A DNA stretch of 64,000 bases from Buchnera aphidicola str. Bp (Baizongia pistaciae) (GTDB taxonomy: Bacteria > Pseudomonadota > Gammaproteobacteria > Enterobacterales > Enterobacteriaceae), in contig NC_004545.1 in NCBI RefSeq assembly GCF_000007725.1, positions 124,001-188,000 of the forward strand. Reading direction: 5' to 3'. The position numbers and the translations under genes are program-made. Positions 18,971 through 29,486 of this stretch are shown piece after piece. The notes beneath the pieces are model-generated. The model was not told the DNA's origin, made no database searches, and saw only the letters and a list, made by a program, of their open reading frames with translations. Every line of letters begins with the position of its first letter. The stretch's first letter is position 1.

Positions 18971-19744
18971 TTATTGAGAAGAGATTAATATTTTCCATAG
19001 TATTTTTCGAAAAAAAATCAGTGTAGAGTTAGATTGTATATATATCATAATTGTTATTCCAGCAGATAATGAAATAGTTAGAAGTAAACATAAATTTACA
19101 TTAGATATATATATTTTTTTTTTACCAGTATCAGTGTATCTTTTCCAAAGTTTCCATAATAAGAATATTCCTAACCATATTAATAATATTGCAGCTAAAA
19201 ACTGAATTTTAAAATATGTATTTTCGCTATAATTAGTAGTGTTACTAATAGCTATTCCAGTAAAAATTCCAGGTAAAAAATATATTGGTGGCCATAATAT
19301 ACATCCTAATATATTTGGTATGATAAACGTTTTTAACGATATGTTTAACATACCACAAACCATAGGAACTAAGGGTCGAGTAGGTCCTATAAATCGGCCT
19401 AGTAATATTGTTGTAATAGGATAGTTTGTTAAGGTGTTTGTTATTTTATCTAAAACAACGTTATTATTTTTTAATAAATGAAGATTTGTTATGCATTTTT
19501 TGAATTTAAAACCGCAATAATAAGAAATCCAATCTCCGCACATACATCCAATTATTCCTACTATCCAAGCTGGATAAAAGCTTAATGTTCCATTACCTAT
19601 TAATGTTCCTAAAATAGACATCAGGACTATTCCAGGTAAAAAAAGACCAACTAGTGCTAGCGATTCCAAAAAAGTGACTATCAACACCATAAATAGAGCA
19701 TATGAGATAGATTTTGTTATGAAATATAAAAACCAAGTTTCCAT
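18971..19744 (-). CDS. yabI: DedA family inner-membrane protein YabI
   Basis: Member of the DedA (SNARE-associated/VTT) family; some members flip lipid carriers or support envelope and proton-motive force. It has 257 residues (E. coli YabI 254) and matches it specifically: FLESLALVGLFLPG, GDWISYYCG, GRFIGPTRPLVPMVCGML and GCILWPPIYFLPG. It has about five to six hydrophobic segments. GAGAAAAT precedes the ATG. Retention is notable because several DedA paralogues exist in free-living relatives. Confidence 0.94.
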   Translation of the reverse strand: METWFLYFITKSISYALFMVLIVTFLESLALVGLFLPGIVLMSILGTLIGNGTLSFYPAWIVGIIGCMCGDWISYYCGFKFKKCITNLHLLKNNNVVLDKITNTLTNYPITTILLGRFIGPTRPLVPMVCGMLNISLKTFIIPNILGCILWPPIYFLPGIFTGIAISNTTNYSENTYFKIQFLAAILLIWLGIFLLWKLWKRYTDTGKKKIYISNVNLCLLLTISLSAGITIMIYIQSNSTLIFFRKILWKILISSQ

Positions 19745-20270
19745 ATTTTCTCGTTTTTTATTTGTATAATATGTTTATTTTATTATTTTTTTAAATATTT
19801 ATTAATTTGTAGAATATGAATCAGTTTTAAAAAAGTGTTAAATTTTATGGTATTTTTTTAAAGTTTAGATTTGTTTAAAAAAAAAATTTATAAAATTATT
19901 TGTATACATTTAATTTTTAAAGAATTTTTGTTAGCAAATTGAAAAATTTATAATAAGCATATTTTAGGGTGACTTGTAACGTTAGAGTGTGTAAGACAAA
20001 TACAATAATTAGTATAGGTTATAAATTTTTAATAATAATATTTAGATAAAAATTTACGTTATTTTAACTAGTAATTTATTTTTTATAAAAATAATGTGTT
20101 TTTGAATTTTTACAAATAAAAATAATAGCATAAAATTTTTGCTAATTTTTAAATAAATACTTTAATATTACGCGATAATATGTAATTATGATATAAATAG
20201 CGTAGTAAATTATAAAAATTAAATTTTTGTTTAATAATTTTTTAATAAAACACATTGTTATTTTAAAAAT
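19745..20270. other. Intergenic region between divergent yabI and ksgA
   Basis: About 525 bases without a recognisable gene. In E. coli surA and pdxA lie upstream of ksgA; I translated parts of this stretch and found no convincing remnant of either. A weak 5-base hairpin (TAGCA/TGCTA at about 20126-20144) ends in five T but has too few pairs to call. Confidence 0.4.
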
Positions 20271-21053
20271 ATGGTTAAAAAAAATACGTTTTTTGCTAAT
20301 AAAAATTTAGGTCAAAATTTTTTGGTAGATTCTGAAGTTATTAATAGGATTATTAATGTTATTAATCCAAAAAGTCATGATTTTATGATAGAAATTGGTC
20401 CTGGATTAGGCGCGTTAACTTATCCTATTTGTAAAATATTACATAAATTATTCGTTATAGAACATGATAATAATTTAGGGACTAGATTATTAAAAGACAT
20501 TAGTAATATAGAGGTTTTTGTAGAAGACGTTTTAAAATTTAATTTTTTAAATTTAATAAATAATAGTTTTAAATCTGTACGTATTATTGGAAATTTGCCG
20601 TATAATATTTCTATTCCAATATTATTTTATCTGTTTAAATTTCATAATAACATTATAGATATGAATTTTATGTTTCAAAAGGAGGTAGCAAGTAAGTTGT
20701 TGGCTATACCTGGTACAAAAAGTTATAGTCGTTTAAGTATTATAGCGCAATATTATTGCGACATAGATTTTTTGTTTGACGTAGTTGCTCAATCTTTTTA
20801 TCCTATACCCAAAGTAACTTCTTCTTTTGTACGATTAGTACCTCGAAAAGTTTTTAATTTATACGTAAGAGATATAAATCAATTAAGTAATGTAACAGCG
20901 TTAGCTTTTCAACAAAGAAGAAAAATAGTAAAAAATAGTTTATCTTCTTTATTTAATGATGATGCATTAAGGAAGTTAGGTATTGATCCTTTATTAAGGG
21001 CGGAAAATTTGTCTGTAAAACAGTATTGTTTATTATCAAATCACGTTTGTTAG
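20271..21053 (+). CDS. ksgA: 16S rRNA (adenine1518-N6/adenine1519-N6)-dimethyltransferase
   Basis: Dimethylates two adjacent adenines in the 3' hairpin of 16S rRNA, a late checkpoint of 30S maturation. It has 260 residues (E. coli 273). NLGQNFLVD, the AdoMet motif EIGPGLGALT, catalytic NLPYNISIP, FMFQKEV and FQQRRKIVKNSL are all present. It is followed by apaH, as in E. coli, while the upstream genes of that operon are absent. Confidence 0.97.
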   Translation: MVKKNTFFANKNLGQNFLVDSEVINRIINVINPKSHDFMIEIGPGLGALTYPICKILHKLFVIEHDNNLGTRLLKDISNIEVFVEDVLKFNFLNLINNSFKSVRIIGNLPYNISIPILFYLFKFHNNIIDMNFMFQKEVASKLLAIPGTKSYSRLSIIAQYYCDIDFLFDVVAQSFYPIPKVTSSFVRLVPRKVFNLYVRDINQLSNVTALAFQQRRKIVKNSLSSLFNDDALRKLGIDPLLRAENLSVKQYCLLSNHVC

Positions 21054-21168
21054 ATTACAATATTTTTTATAGTTCGCGTGATATTCATGTTGTTGCTATA
21101 CAATTTTATTGTGTTAAACATTTTAATAATTTTAAGTATTTATTGAATTAATATAGGTTTTTAAAATA

Positions 21169-22005
21169 ATGAGTACATATTTCATTGGTGATATTCATGG
21201 TTGTTTTAATGAATTAATGCATTTGTTAGAAAAAGTATCATTTGATGCTAATTCGGACGTTTTATGGTTAACTGGAGATTTAATTAATCGAGGTCCTAAA
21301 TCTTTAGAAGTATTACGTTTTGTTTCTTCTTTAGGTGATAATGTAAAAATGGTATTAGGAAATCATGACGTAAATTTAATTGCGTTGTATGCTAGTATTA
21401 AGAATAGTAAAAAAAGTAGTTTAATGAATAATTTATTAAAATCTCATGATATTGATTATTTAATTTATTGGTTACGGAAACAACCATTGTTTAGAGTAGA
21501 TCATAAAAAAAAGATAATTATGTCGCATGCTGGCATGTATCCGTATTGGGACATACAAACAGCTTCATGTTATGCAAAAAAAATAGAATCTATGTTATGT
21601 AATCATAATTATGATACATTTTTAGATTTTTTGTATAATAATAGTGACATTAAGAGTAAACTTTATGAATGTACTGTGTTTAAAAATCGAGAATTAGAAT
21701 GTTTAAAGTTAGCTTTAAATGTATTCACAAGGATGCGTTATTGTCTTCCAAATGGAGAATTAGATATGACATGTAAACAATCTCCATCTAAAAATATATC
21801 TTCTTTATTACCTTGGTTTTTTATTAAGAATTCATGTTTAGAAGATTATTGTGTTTTTTTTGGACATTGGGCTTCATTAGAAAAGAATATTACTCCGAAA
21901 AATATAATTTCGTTAGATACTGGATGTTGTTGGGGAGGTATTTTAAGTATGTTTCGTTTAGAAGATAAAAAATGGTTTGTTCAAGAATCTGAGATAAAAA
22001 AATAA
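21169..22005 (+). CDS. apaH: Bis(5'-nucleosyl)-tetraphosphatase, symmetrical
   Basis: Hydrolyses Ap4A to two ADP; a calcineurin-like metallophosphatase, also linked to removal of Np4 caps from RNA in E. coli. It has 278 residues (E. coli about 280). Metal-site motifs GDIHGC (7-12), GDLINRG and GNHD are intact, as are MSHAGMYP and FFGHWASL towards the C-terminus. It ends five bases from the convergent folA. Confidence 0.96.
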   Translation: MSTYFIGDIHGCFNELMHLLEKVSFDANSDVLWLTGDLINRGPKSLEVLRFVSSLGDNVKMVLGNHDVNLIALYASIKNSKKSSLMNNLLKSHDIDYLIYWLRKQPLFRVDHKKKIIMSHAGMYPYWDIQTASCYAKKIESMLCNHNYDTFLDFLYNNSDIKSKLYECTVFKNRELECLKLALNVFTRMRYCLPNGELDMTCKQSPSKNISSLLPWFFIKNSCLEDYCVFFGHWASLEKNITPKNIISLDTGCCWGGILSMFRLEDKKWFVQESEIKK

Positions 22006-22010
22006 AAATT

Positions 22011-22505
22011 TTATGTAATTTTTTTTAATATTTTAAACGTAACATAAAAACTATTTTTAGTTTTCTCGTGTTCTATTATTTTTTTTTTAAAAATAATTTT
22101 CCATGGTAAGTGGTCATAGGTTGGAAAATATGTATCTCCTAGAATGTATTTTTCAATATGTGTAATATATAATTTATTGGCAGAAGTTAGCATTTGATTA
22201 TATAAATTACTTCCACCAATAATCATAATTTCATTTTTATATAAAGCAGATTGGATAGCTTTACTAATAGAATTTACAAATAAAACGTTTGTATTTTTTA
22301 TATTTTTTTGTCTAGTCAGAACAATATTTTGTCGCATAGGTAAAACACGTCCAATGGATTCCCAAGTTTTTCTACCCATAATTATACTTTTTTTTATGGT
22401 ATGTTTTTTAAACCAAGATAAATCTTTAGGTATATTCCAAGGTATTGAATTTTTTTGTCCAATTACTAAGTTTTGCGACATAGCAACAATAATACTAATA
22501 TTCAT
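22011..22505 (-). CDS. folA: Dihydrofolate reductase
   Basis: Reduces dihydrofolate to tetrahydrofolate with NADPH. It has 164 residues (E. coli 159). The proton-donating acid is D28 in IPKDLSWFKK. NSIPWNIP, IIMGRKTWESIG, MIIGGSNLY and DTYFP are conserved. With folC at 52994 it maintains the reduced, glutamylated folate pool. Convergent with apaH, probably sharing the short termination region. Confidence 0.96.
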   Translation of the reverse strand: MNISIIVAMSQNLVIGQKNSIPWNIPKDLSWFKKHTIKKSIIMGRKTWESIGRVLPMRQNIVLTRQKNIKNTNVLFVNSISKAIQSALYKNEIMIIGGSNLYNQMLTSANKLYITHIEKYILGDTYFPTYDHLPWKIIFKKKIIEHEKTKNSFYVTFKILKKIT

Positions 22506-22589
22506 AGTTTTTTAAAATATTTGTATAAAAAGGTTATTTTGTTTTAAATTAGATTAAAATAATTAAATTCAACTAACTTTGAACGCGGT

Positions 22590-25500
22590 TTAATTTGTAG
22601 ATTTTATCTGATGATGCATTTTTTGTAAAGATGTGATATATTTTTTTGGATTAGAAGTAATTGCCATAATTGTTGCACGTGCTCCATTTATTGTAGTATC
22701 ATAGTGAATTTTATCTTGTAGGGCACTATTATAAATAATTTTTGAATCTTTAATAGTTTTGTTAGAATCTGTAGTGTTAATGATGTATACATATTCATTA
22801 TTTTTTAGTCGATCTTGTATATCTGGTTTTCCTTCTTGTATTTTATTTACTAAGCGGGCATTTATTCCAGAATTAATTAGTGATAAAGCTGTTCCAGTTG
22901 TAGCATCTAATTTGAATCCAATATTTTTTAATTTTTTTGCTAGTGATACAATATTTTTTTTATCACTGTTTTTAACAGATATTAATACTCTTCCAGATTT
23001 TTTCATGTTTGCTTGTGCTGCTAGCATAGCTTTTGAAAATGCGTCTTTAAAATTTTTTCCAATACCCATAACTTCTCCAGTGGATTTCATTTCTGGTCCT
23101 AATTCAGGTATTACTCCAAAAAATTTGTTAAATGGTAATACTACTTCTTTTACTGAATAATGTGATGGTATAATTTCATGTATGCAGTTTTGTTCTAATA
23201 ATGTTTTACCGATCATTACGCGTGCAGCAATTTTAGCTAAGGCTACACCAGTAGCTTTTGATACAAAGGGTATTGTTCTTGCTGCTCTAGGATTAACTTC
23301 AATAATATATATATTTTCATTTTGTATGGCAAATTGAACGTTCATTAACCCTTTTACAGACAAAGAAAGAGCTAGTTTTTTTACTTGTGATCTAATTTCA
23401 TTTTGAATATTTTTATTTAGAGTATATGCAGGCAGTGAACAAGCTGAATCTCCGGAATGTATACCTGCTTGCTCGATATGCTCCATAATTCCTCCAATAA
23501 AAACATGAGTACCGTCGCAAATAGCGTCTACATCTACTTCAATGGCATTTTCTAAATAATGATCTAATAAAATAGGAAACTTTTTAAAGTTAATACATAC
23601 ATTGTTAAAAAAATTTGTTAAATTTTTTTCATCATAAACAATTTCCATTGATTGTCCACCTAAGACATAAGATGGTCTAATCATAATAGGATATTTTATA
23701 GATTTTGCTTGAATAATTGCTTCTTGTAAATTTGTAACTGTAGCATTTTTAGGTTGTTTTAGGTTTAACATTGATACAATTTTTTGAAATCTTTTTCTAT
23801 TTTCTGATTTGTCGATAGAATCCGGACTAGTACCTATGATAGGAACGTTTGCTTGTTCTAATTCTTTAGCTAATTTTAATGGTGTTTGTCCTCCGTATTG
23901 TATTATTACTCCATATGGTTTTTCTATTCTAACAATTTCTAAAATTGTTTCTAAAATGATTGGTTCAAAATATAATCGATTAGAAATATCATAATCAGTG
24001 GATACTGTTTCTGGATTACAGTTAATCATAATTGTTTCAAATCCATCTTCTCGAAGTGCCTGTGCTGCATGCACACAACAATAATCAAATTCAATTCCTT
24101 GTCCAATTCTATTAGGCCCTCCACCTAAAATAATAATTTTTTTATTATTGTTATTAGGACTAGATTCACATTCATCTTCCCAAGTAGAGTACATATATGC
24201 TGTATCATTTGCAAATTCAGCTGAACATGTGTCAATTCTTTTATATACAGGATGAAGTTTTAAATTATATCTAATACTTCTAATTTTTTTTTCAGAATTG
24301 TTGCTAAGTTGTGCAATACGTAAGTCAGAGAATCCTTTTTTCTTAAAATATTTAAAATGATTGTAACGTATTTTATTGATGTCTATTTTTTGAATTTCTT
24401 GTTCGATGTCAATTATTTCTTTAATTTGAAATAAAAACCATTTGTCAATTAGAGTCAAAGAAAAAATTTCAGACATTGGTATCGACATGCGAAATGCATC
24501 TGCAATATACCATAATCTTTCTGATCCTGCTTCTTTTAGCTCATTTTTTATTTTTTTTATGCTTTTTGATGTATATTTCTTAATTTTTGAATTAAATCCA
24601 CTTACTCCTATTTCCAAACTTTGCATGGCTTTTTGTAGAGATTCTTGGAATGTTCTTCCAATAGCCATTACTTCTCCTATAGATTTCATTTGTGTAGTTA
24701 GTCTGTCGTTACATCCCAAAAATTTTTCAAAATTGAATCTTGGTATTTTTGTGATAACATAGTCTATGGATGGTTCAAAAGAAGCAGTAGAGTTAATTCC
24801 AATAATGTCGTTTTTCAACTCGTCTAATGTTAATCCTACAGCTAATTGTGCTGCGATTTTTGCAATTGGAAACCCGGTTGCTTTAGAAGCTAACGCTGAA
24901 GATCGTGAAACACGAGGATTCATTTCAATAACAATCATATCGCCGTTATCAGGATTTATGGCAAATTGCACGTTAGCGCCACCCGTTTCTACGCCGATTT
25001 CTTTTAATATTGAAATAGATGCATTTCTCATGTTTTGATATTCTTTATCAGTTAAAGTTTGTGCGGGTGCTACAGTGATGGAATCACCTGTGTGTATACC
25101 CATTGGATCTATGTTTTCAATAGAACAAACAATAATGCAGTTATTATTTTTATCTCGAACTACTTCCATTTCATATTCTTTCCATCCAATTAATGATTCA
25201 TCAATTAATAATTCTTTAGATGGAGACAATTTTAATCCTTCTGTGCAAATGTTTTTAAATTCTTCATAGTTGTGTGCAATTCCTCCACCACTCCCTCCCA
25301 TAGTGAAAGATGGTCGAACAATTGCAGGAAATCCTATTTTATCAATGACATTATGTGCCATATTTATATTATGTACAATTTCGCATTTTGCTGTTTTTAA
25401 TCCTATTTTATTCATAGATTTTTCAAATAATTTTCTATTTTCTGCTTTTTTTATTGAGTTAATAGTAGCTCCTATTATTTCTATTTTGTGTTTTTTTAAA

Positions 25501-25820
25501 ATTCCGTGATTATCCAAATCTAAGACGCAATTTAAAGCAGTTTGACCTCCCATAGTTGGTAATATAGCATCTGGATGTTCTTGTTGAATTATTTTTTTTA
25601 TTATGCTCCAGTGAATAGGCTCAATGTATGTAGAATCAGCCATATCAGGATCAGTCATGATTGTAGCAGGATTTGAATTAACTAAGATTATTTTATATCC
25701 AAGTTCTTTGAGAGCTTTACATGCTTGTGCACCTGAGTAGTCAAATTCACATGCTTGTCCAATGATTATTGGCCCTGCTCCAAGAATTAAAATTGATTTA
25801 ATATCATTACGTTTAGGCAT
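22590..25820 (-). CDS. carB: Carbamoyl-phosphate synthase large subunit
   Basis: Makes carbamoyl phosphate from bicarbonate, ammonia (from CarA) and two ATP, for arginine and pyrimidine synthesis. It has 1076 residues (E. coli 1073). Two homologous ATP-grasp halves are seen (about 1-400 and 553-935), with the first at [20 protein letters not shown] and the second at [20 protein letters not shown], an oligomerisation domain between, and an MGS-type allosteric domain at the C-terminus. AAGGAAAA precedes the ATG, and the gene starts eight bases after carA ends. Confidence 0.98.
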
Positions 25821-25828
25821 TGTTTTCC

Positions 25829-26992
25829 TTATATAATTGTTTTTTGTTGTGAATTATATGATTTTTTCATGAGTTTTATAAACTTATCAAATAATATCAT
25901 AGAATCATGAGGCCCTGGGCTAGCTTCCGGATGTCCTTGAAAGCTAAATGCATGTTTGTCGTTTCTTTGCAGTCCTTGTATAGATCCGTCAAATAATGAA
26001 ATGTGAGTTATATTTATGTTTTTAGGTAAGTTATTTGTGTCAACTGTATAGTTATGGTTTTGAGAAGTAATCATAACAGTGTTAGATTTTAATTCTTTAA
26101 CAGGATGATTGCTACCATGATGACCAAATTTCATTTTTATTATTTTTGCTCCGCTTGCTAATGCTAGTAGTTGATGTCCTAAACAGATGCCAAAAATAGG
26201 GATATTAATTTTTAAAAATGCATTAATTGCATTGAGAGCATAAGTGCATGATCTTGGATCACCTGGTCCATTAGATAGAAATATACCATCTGGAAGTATT
26301 TGTAGAACTTTTTCAGCAGAAGTGTCAGCAGGTATTACTGTTAAATAACAATTTCTATGTGTTAACATGTTTAATATATTTTTTTTGACTCCAAAATCAT
26401 ATACTACTACATGCCATATTTTTTCTTTTAATTTAGCGTTTGTAATATTATTATTTTTTTGTTTATTTACATTTTTTTTCCAAATATAAAACTTTTTGGT
26501 ACTAACTTGTTTTACTAGATCTTTATTAGTAATAGGATTATCTAATATATTTATGTGTTTTAGTACATTTATAATACTGTGAATTTTTTTGGTAGTTATA
26601 TAACCGTATTGTGAACCTGTTGTTCTAAGTATACGTGTTAATTTTCGTGTATCGATGTTAGATATAACAATTATTTTTTGATTTAATAAATAGTTTAGTA
26701 AACTCATTTGACTTCTGTGATTGCTATAAATAGATGAGATGTCTCTTACAATTAGTCCTTTTGCATGAATTACATTAGATTCACAATCGTTTTTGTTGAT
26801 TCCAACGTTACCTATGTGGGGGTATGTAAAAGTAATAATTTGATTAGAATAAGATGGATCTGTTAAAATTTCTTGATATCCTGTCATAGATGTATTAAAA
26901 ACAATTTCTCCGTATGTTTCTCCCTGGATACCTACTGATTTTCCGTAGAATATTGTCCCGTCTTTTAAAACCAATGTTGCTGATATTTCCAA
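25829..26992 (-). CDS. carA: Carbamoyl-phosphate synthase small (glutaminase) subunit, UUG start
   Basis: Class I glutamine amidotransferase that feeds ammonia to CarB. It has 387 residues (E. coli 382). The nucleophile Cys is in [12 protein letters not shown] and the His/Glu pair in [11 protein letters not shown]. Reading starts at TTG (26992), preceded six bases upstream by AGGAG; E. coli carA also starts with [18 protein letters not shown] matches the E. coli N-terminus (KSALLVLEDGTQFHG), confirming the start. Forms carA-carB with 8-base spacing. Confidence 0.97.
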
Positions 26993-27003
26993 AGTTTTCT
27001 CCT
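26990..27003 (-). promoter_or_regulatory. Strong ribosome binding site for the UUG start of carA
   Basis: On the reverse strand AGGAG (26999-27003) lies six bases before TTG (26990-26992). There is no ATG nearby in frame that would preserve the conserved N-terminus, so this decides the start. Confidence 0.8.
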
Positions 27004-27160
27004 TTCTTAGGACATGTTTAATAATAAGTTATATAATTTTTGTAGAAGGATATCAAATATTTTGATGAATAAAGTTTTATCTAACGTTTTTATTGTAAAC
27101 AAAATTAAGATTTTTGTCTATTTGAGTTATTTTTCATATTTTAAATAATTTTAATAAAAT

Positions 27161-27979
27161 TTAAATATTAAGTATGTGATTCATGTTAAATAAACCATTT
27201 TTATAATTTTTTGAAAATAACCAAATTGCAGCTTGAATTGCGCCTTTGGAGAAAATGGATCTACTTATTGCTTTGTGTGTAATTTCAATATGCTCTCCAG
27301 AATTTGCAAAAAGTACTTTGTGTTCTCCAACTATATTTCCAGCACGTATTGAAGAAAATCCAATTTCGTTGTTAGCTCTTGATTTCATGGAACTATGTCT
27401 TTCATAGATAGCTTGTTTTGAAAAGTCCCAATTCATAGTTTTGCATATTTTTTTTCCTATTTCTAATGATGTACCTGAAGGTGCATCTATTTTTTTGTTA
27501 TGGTGTGCCTCTATAATTTCAATATCAGTATTTTTTCCTATTATTTGTGTTGTTTTTTCTAATAATGAAATCATTAAATTAATTCCGATACTATAGTTAG
27601 ATGATTGAACAATACCTATTTTTTTAGATAAAAGTTTAATTTTTTTTTGTTCTTCTTGAGTAAATCCTGTTGTTCCAATAATTATATTTTTTTTCGCTAC
27701 AGCACAGATTTCTAAATTTTTCAATGTTGTTTTCGGGTTTGTAAAATCTATTAATATATCAAACTTATTTATATTTTCTTCTAAAGAATTCGTAATAGGA
27801 ATATTTATTTCTCCTATTTTAGTTATTTTTCCTACATTTTTTTGAACATAGGGCGAGTTATTTTTTACTATAGCTGCAGTTAAAAAGACATTTTTTGTAT
27901 GGTAAATTTCATGAATCAGGTTTATTCCCATCTTTCCAAGTGCACCTGAAATAGCTATATTTAGTGTTGTTTTTTTCAT
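27161..27979 (-). CDS. dapB: 4-hydroxy-tetrahydrodipicolinate reductase
   Basis: NAD(P)H-dependent step of the diaminopimelate/lysine pathway, needed for peptidoglycan and for lysine supplied to the host. It has 272 residues (E. coli 273). N-terminal nucleotide-binding GALGKMGINLI, GTTGFT, and the catalytic segment EAHHNKKIDAPSGTSLE with its His and Lys are intact. It sits between carA and the ispH remnant; the intervening E. coli genes (rihC, fkpB) are absent. Confidence 0.97.
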   Translation of the reverse strand: MKKTTLNIAISGALGKMGINLIHEIYHTKNVFLTAAIVKNNSPYVQKNVGKITKIGEINIPITNSLEENINKFDILIDFTNPKTTLKNLEICAVAKKNIIIGTTGFTQEEQKKIKLLSKKIGIVQSSNYSIGINLMISLLEKTTQIIGKNTDIEIIEAHHNKKIDAPSGTSLEIGKKICKTMNWDFSKQAIYERHSSMKSRANNEIGFSSIRAGNIVGEHKVLFANSGEHIEITHKAISRSIFSKGAIQAAIWLFSKNYKNGLFNMNHILNI

Positions 27980-28081
27980 AATTTAGTTTTTTATTATTTA
28001 ATTTTTATTGTCTATGAATTGAATTTGGTTATTTATTTCTTAGTATTTTTAGAAGACGAAATATAACATTTTACTTTTTCT

Positions 28082-28939
28082 TATCAATTTTTTAACACTT
28101 TTAAATTATTTTTATGATTTAATATATTAGGAGTAGATTCACTTGCTATTGTTCTTATAGTTTTTGAACTTTTAATGAGCGTTTTTTATATCATGTGTTG
28201 AATTGATTAAAAATATTTTTTTTGATTATGTATTAATTTTGCTAATTGATTAGCATTATAAGAATTCGTAGATCTAATGACAAGAATAGTGTCTAATTTT
28301 TTTCGAGATATGTTTTATAGCTGTTTTTCTATTAATAGTTGCATAACATATATTATTTTCATGTGAATTAATGATTGCAGGAAATTTTTTTCTCAGAATG
28401 GTTATAATAGGATATATTTTTTCTGAAGAGAGTGTTATTTGAGCAGTAATTATTGAATTTCTTGTATTTTTGATTGTTAATTTTATTGCGTATTTTTTAG
28501 ATTTGACTATATAAATTGAGTTTTTTAGGTTTTTTTGATATCGTTCTAATGTTCCTTGTATTTTAGGGTGTTGAGAGTTTTCTATTAGTATTACGTTGTA
28601 TGTGTTTTTGTTTTTATAATGTATTTTTTTATGAACCTTTTTAACTAATGGACAAGTTGCATCTATTATAAATATTTTTTTTTCTAATGTTGTTTTTTTA
28701 ATTTTATTAGGTACGCTGTGTTTTGAAAGCATTAATTTTGAACTTTCTAGAATAGAATTAATATTTTTAGAAAAAATTACTCCTTTTAATTTTAAATTAT
28801 TAATAATGTAATTATTATGTACGATTTTGTGATTAACGTAAATTAGTTTTCCCCACGTTTTTAATGCTAAATTTACGATAGATAATGCACGTTTTGTTTC
28901 TACGCAGAAACTTCGCGGATTTTCTAATAAAATTTTCAT
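28082..28939 (-). pseudogene. ispH: Decayed ispH (4-hydroxy-3-methylbut-2-enyl diphosphate reductase)
   Basis: Remnant of the last MEP-pathway enzyme. An open frame of 221 codons (28274-28939) matches E. coli IspH residues 1 to about 210 ([30 protein letters not shown]), then stops early. The lost C-terminus continues in other frames: one extra A in the A7 run at 28297-28303 (sense) shifts into [20 protein letters not shown], a second shift gives FLINSTHDIKNAH, and a third gives IRTIASESTPNIL, which ends near 28082. Three shifts plus loss of the conserved HPE (now HPK, E. coli E126) and of GFCAG (now SFCVE) argue against a functional enzyme. It keeps its E. coli neighbours dapB and lspA. Confidence 0.88.
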
Positions 28940-28994
28940 ATATAGTTTTGTTAACCTTAATAAAATAAGGTGTAGAATGTTCTATATCAATAGT

Positions 28995-29486
28995 TTAATT
29001 TTTTAAAAAATATTTGTTGTGGTATATAAATAAAACACTGCCTATAAAAATGCTAACATCAGCTATATTAAACGTAGCAAAATGCCAATTATTAATGTGA
29101 AAATCTATAAAATCTATTACGTATCCAAGATAGCATCGATCAATGAAGTTTCCAATAGCACCACTAATTATAAATGCACTGGGAATGTTGTAGAAGAAGT
29201 TTTCTATAGTAGTATTATTATACATCGTTTTGAGTATTATTAATATCGCAATGCTACTTATTAGACACAAGATATAATTTTTTTCTCCAGGATTGTTTGA
29301 AAAAAAATTAAATGCAGTTCCATAATTACGAACGTAAAAAATATTCATTATACTAATTAATGGTTTTTTTTCATGTAGTAAAAGGTTATTTATAATCCAT
29401 TTTTTACTTACTTGATCTAAAATTATTATATTTGCTATAAAAAAAAATAAAATTAATATACGATTATATATGAGTGGTATTTTCAT
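28995..29486 (-). CDS. lspA: Lipoprotein signal peptidase
   Basis: Inner-membrane aspartic protease that removes signal peptides from prolipoproteins. It has 163 residues (E. coli 164), with four hydrophobic segments. The two catalytic aspartates are present in GNFIDRC and FNIADVSI; ILDQVSKKWI and RNYGTAFNFF are also conserved. Its start ATG overlaps the ileS stop codon by one base (TAATG), as expected for coupled ileS-lspA. Confidence 0.96.
   Translation of the reverse strand: MKIPLIYNRILILFFFIANIIILDQVSKKWIINNLLLHEKKPLISIMNIFYVRNYGTAFNFFSNNPGEKNYILCLISSIAILIILKTMYNNTTIENFFYNIPSAFIISGAIGNFIDRCYLGYVIDFIDFHINNWHFATFNIADVSIFIGSVLFIYHNKYFLKN

Noticed and set aside
22759-25509. Several open frames of 60-130 codons on the plus strand opposite carB.
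   Set aside because: They are antisense shadows of CarB with no recognisable family and no ribosome binding sites.
28274-28939. Reading the 221-codon frame as an intact short IspH.
   Set aside because: The C-terminal third is found downstream in shifted frames and catalytic motifs are altered, so it is a pseudogene.
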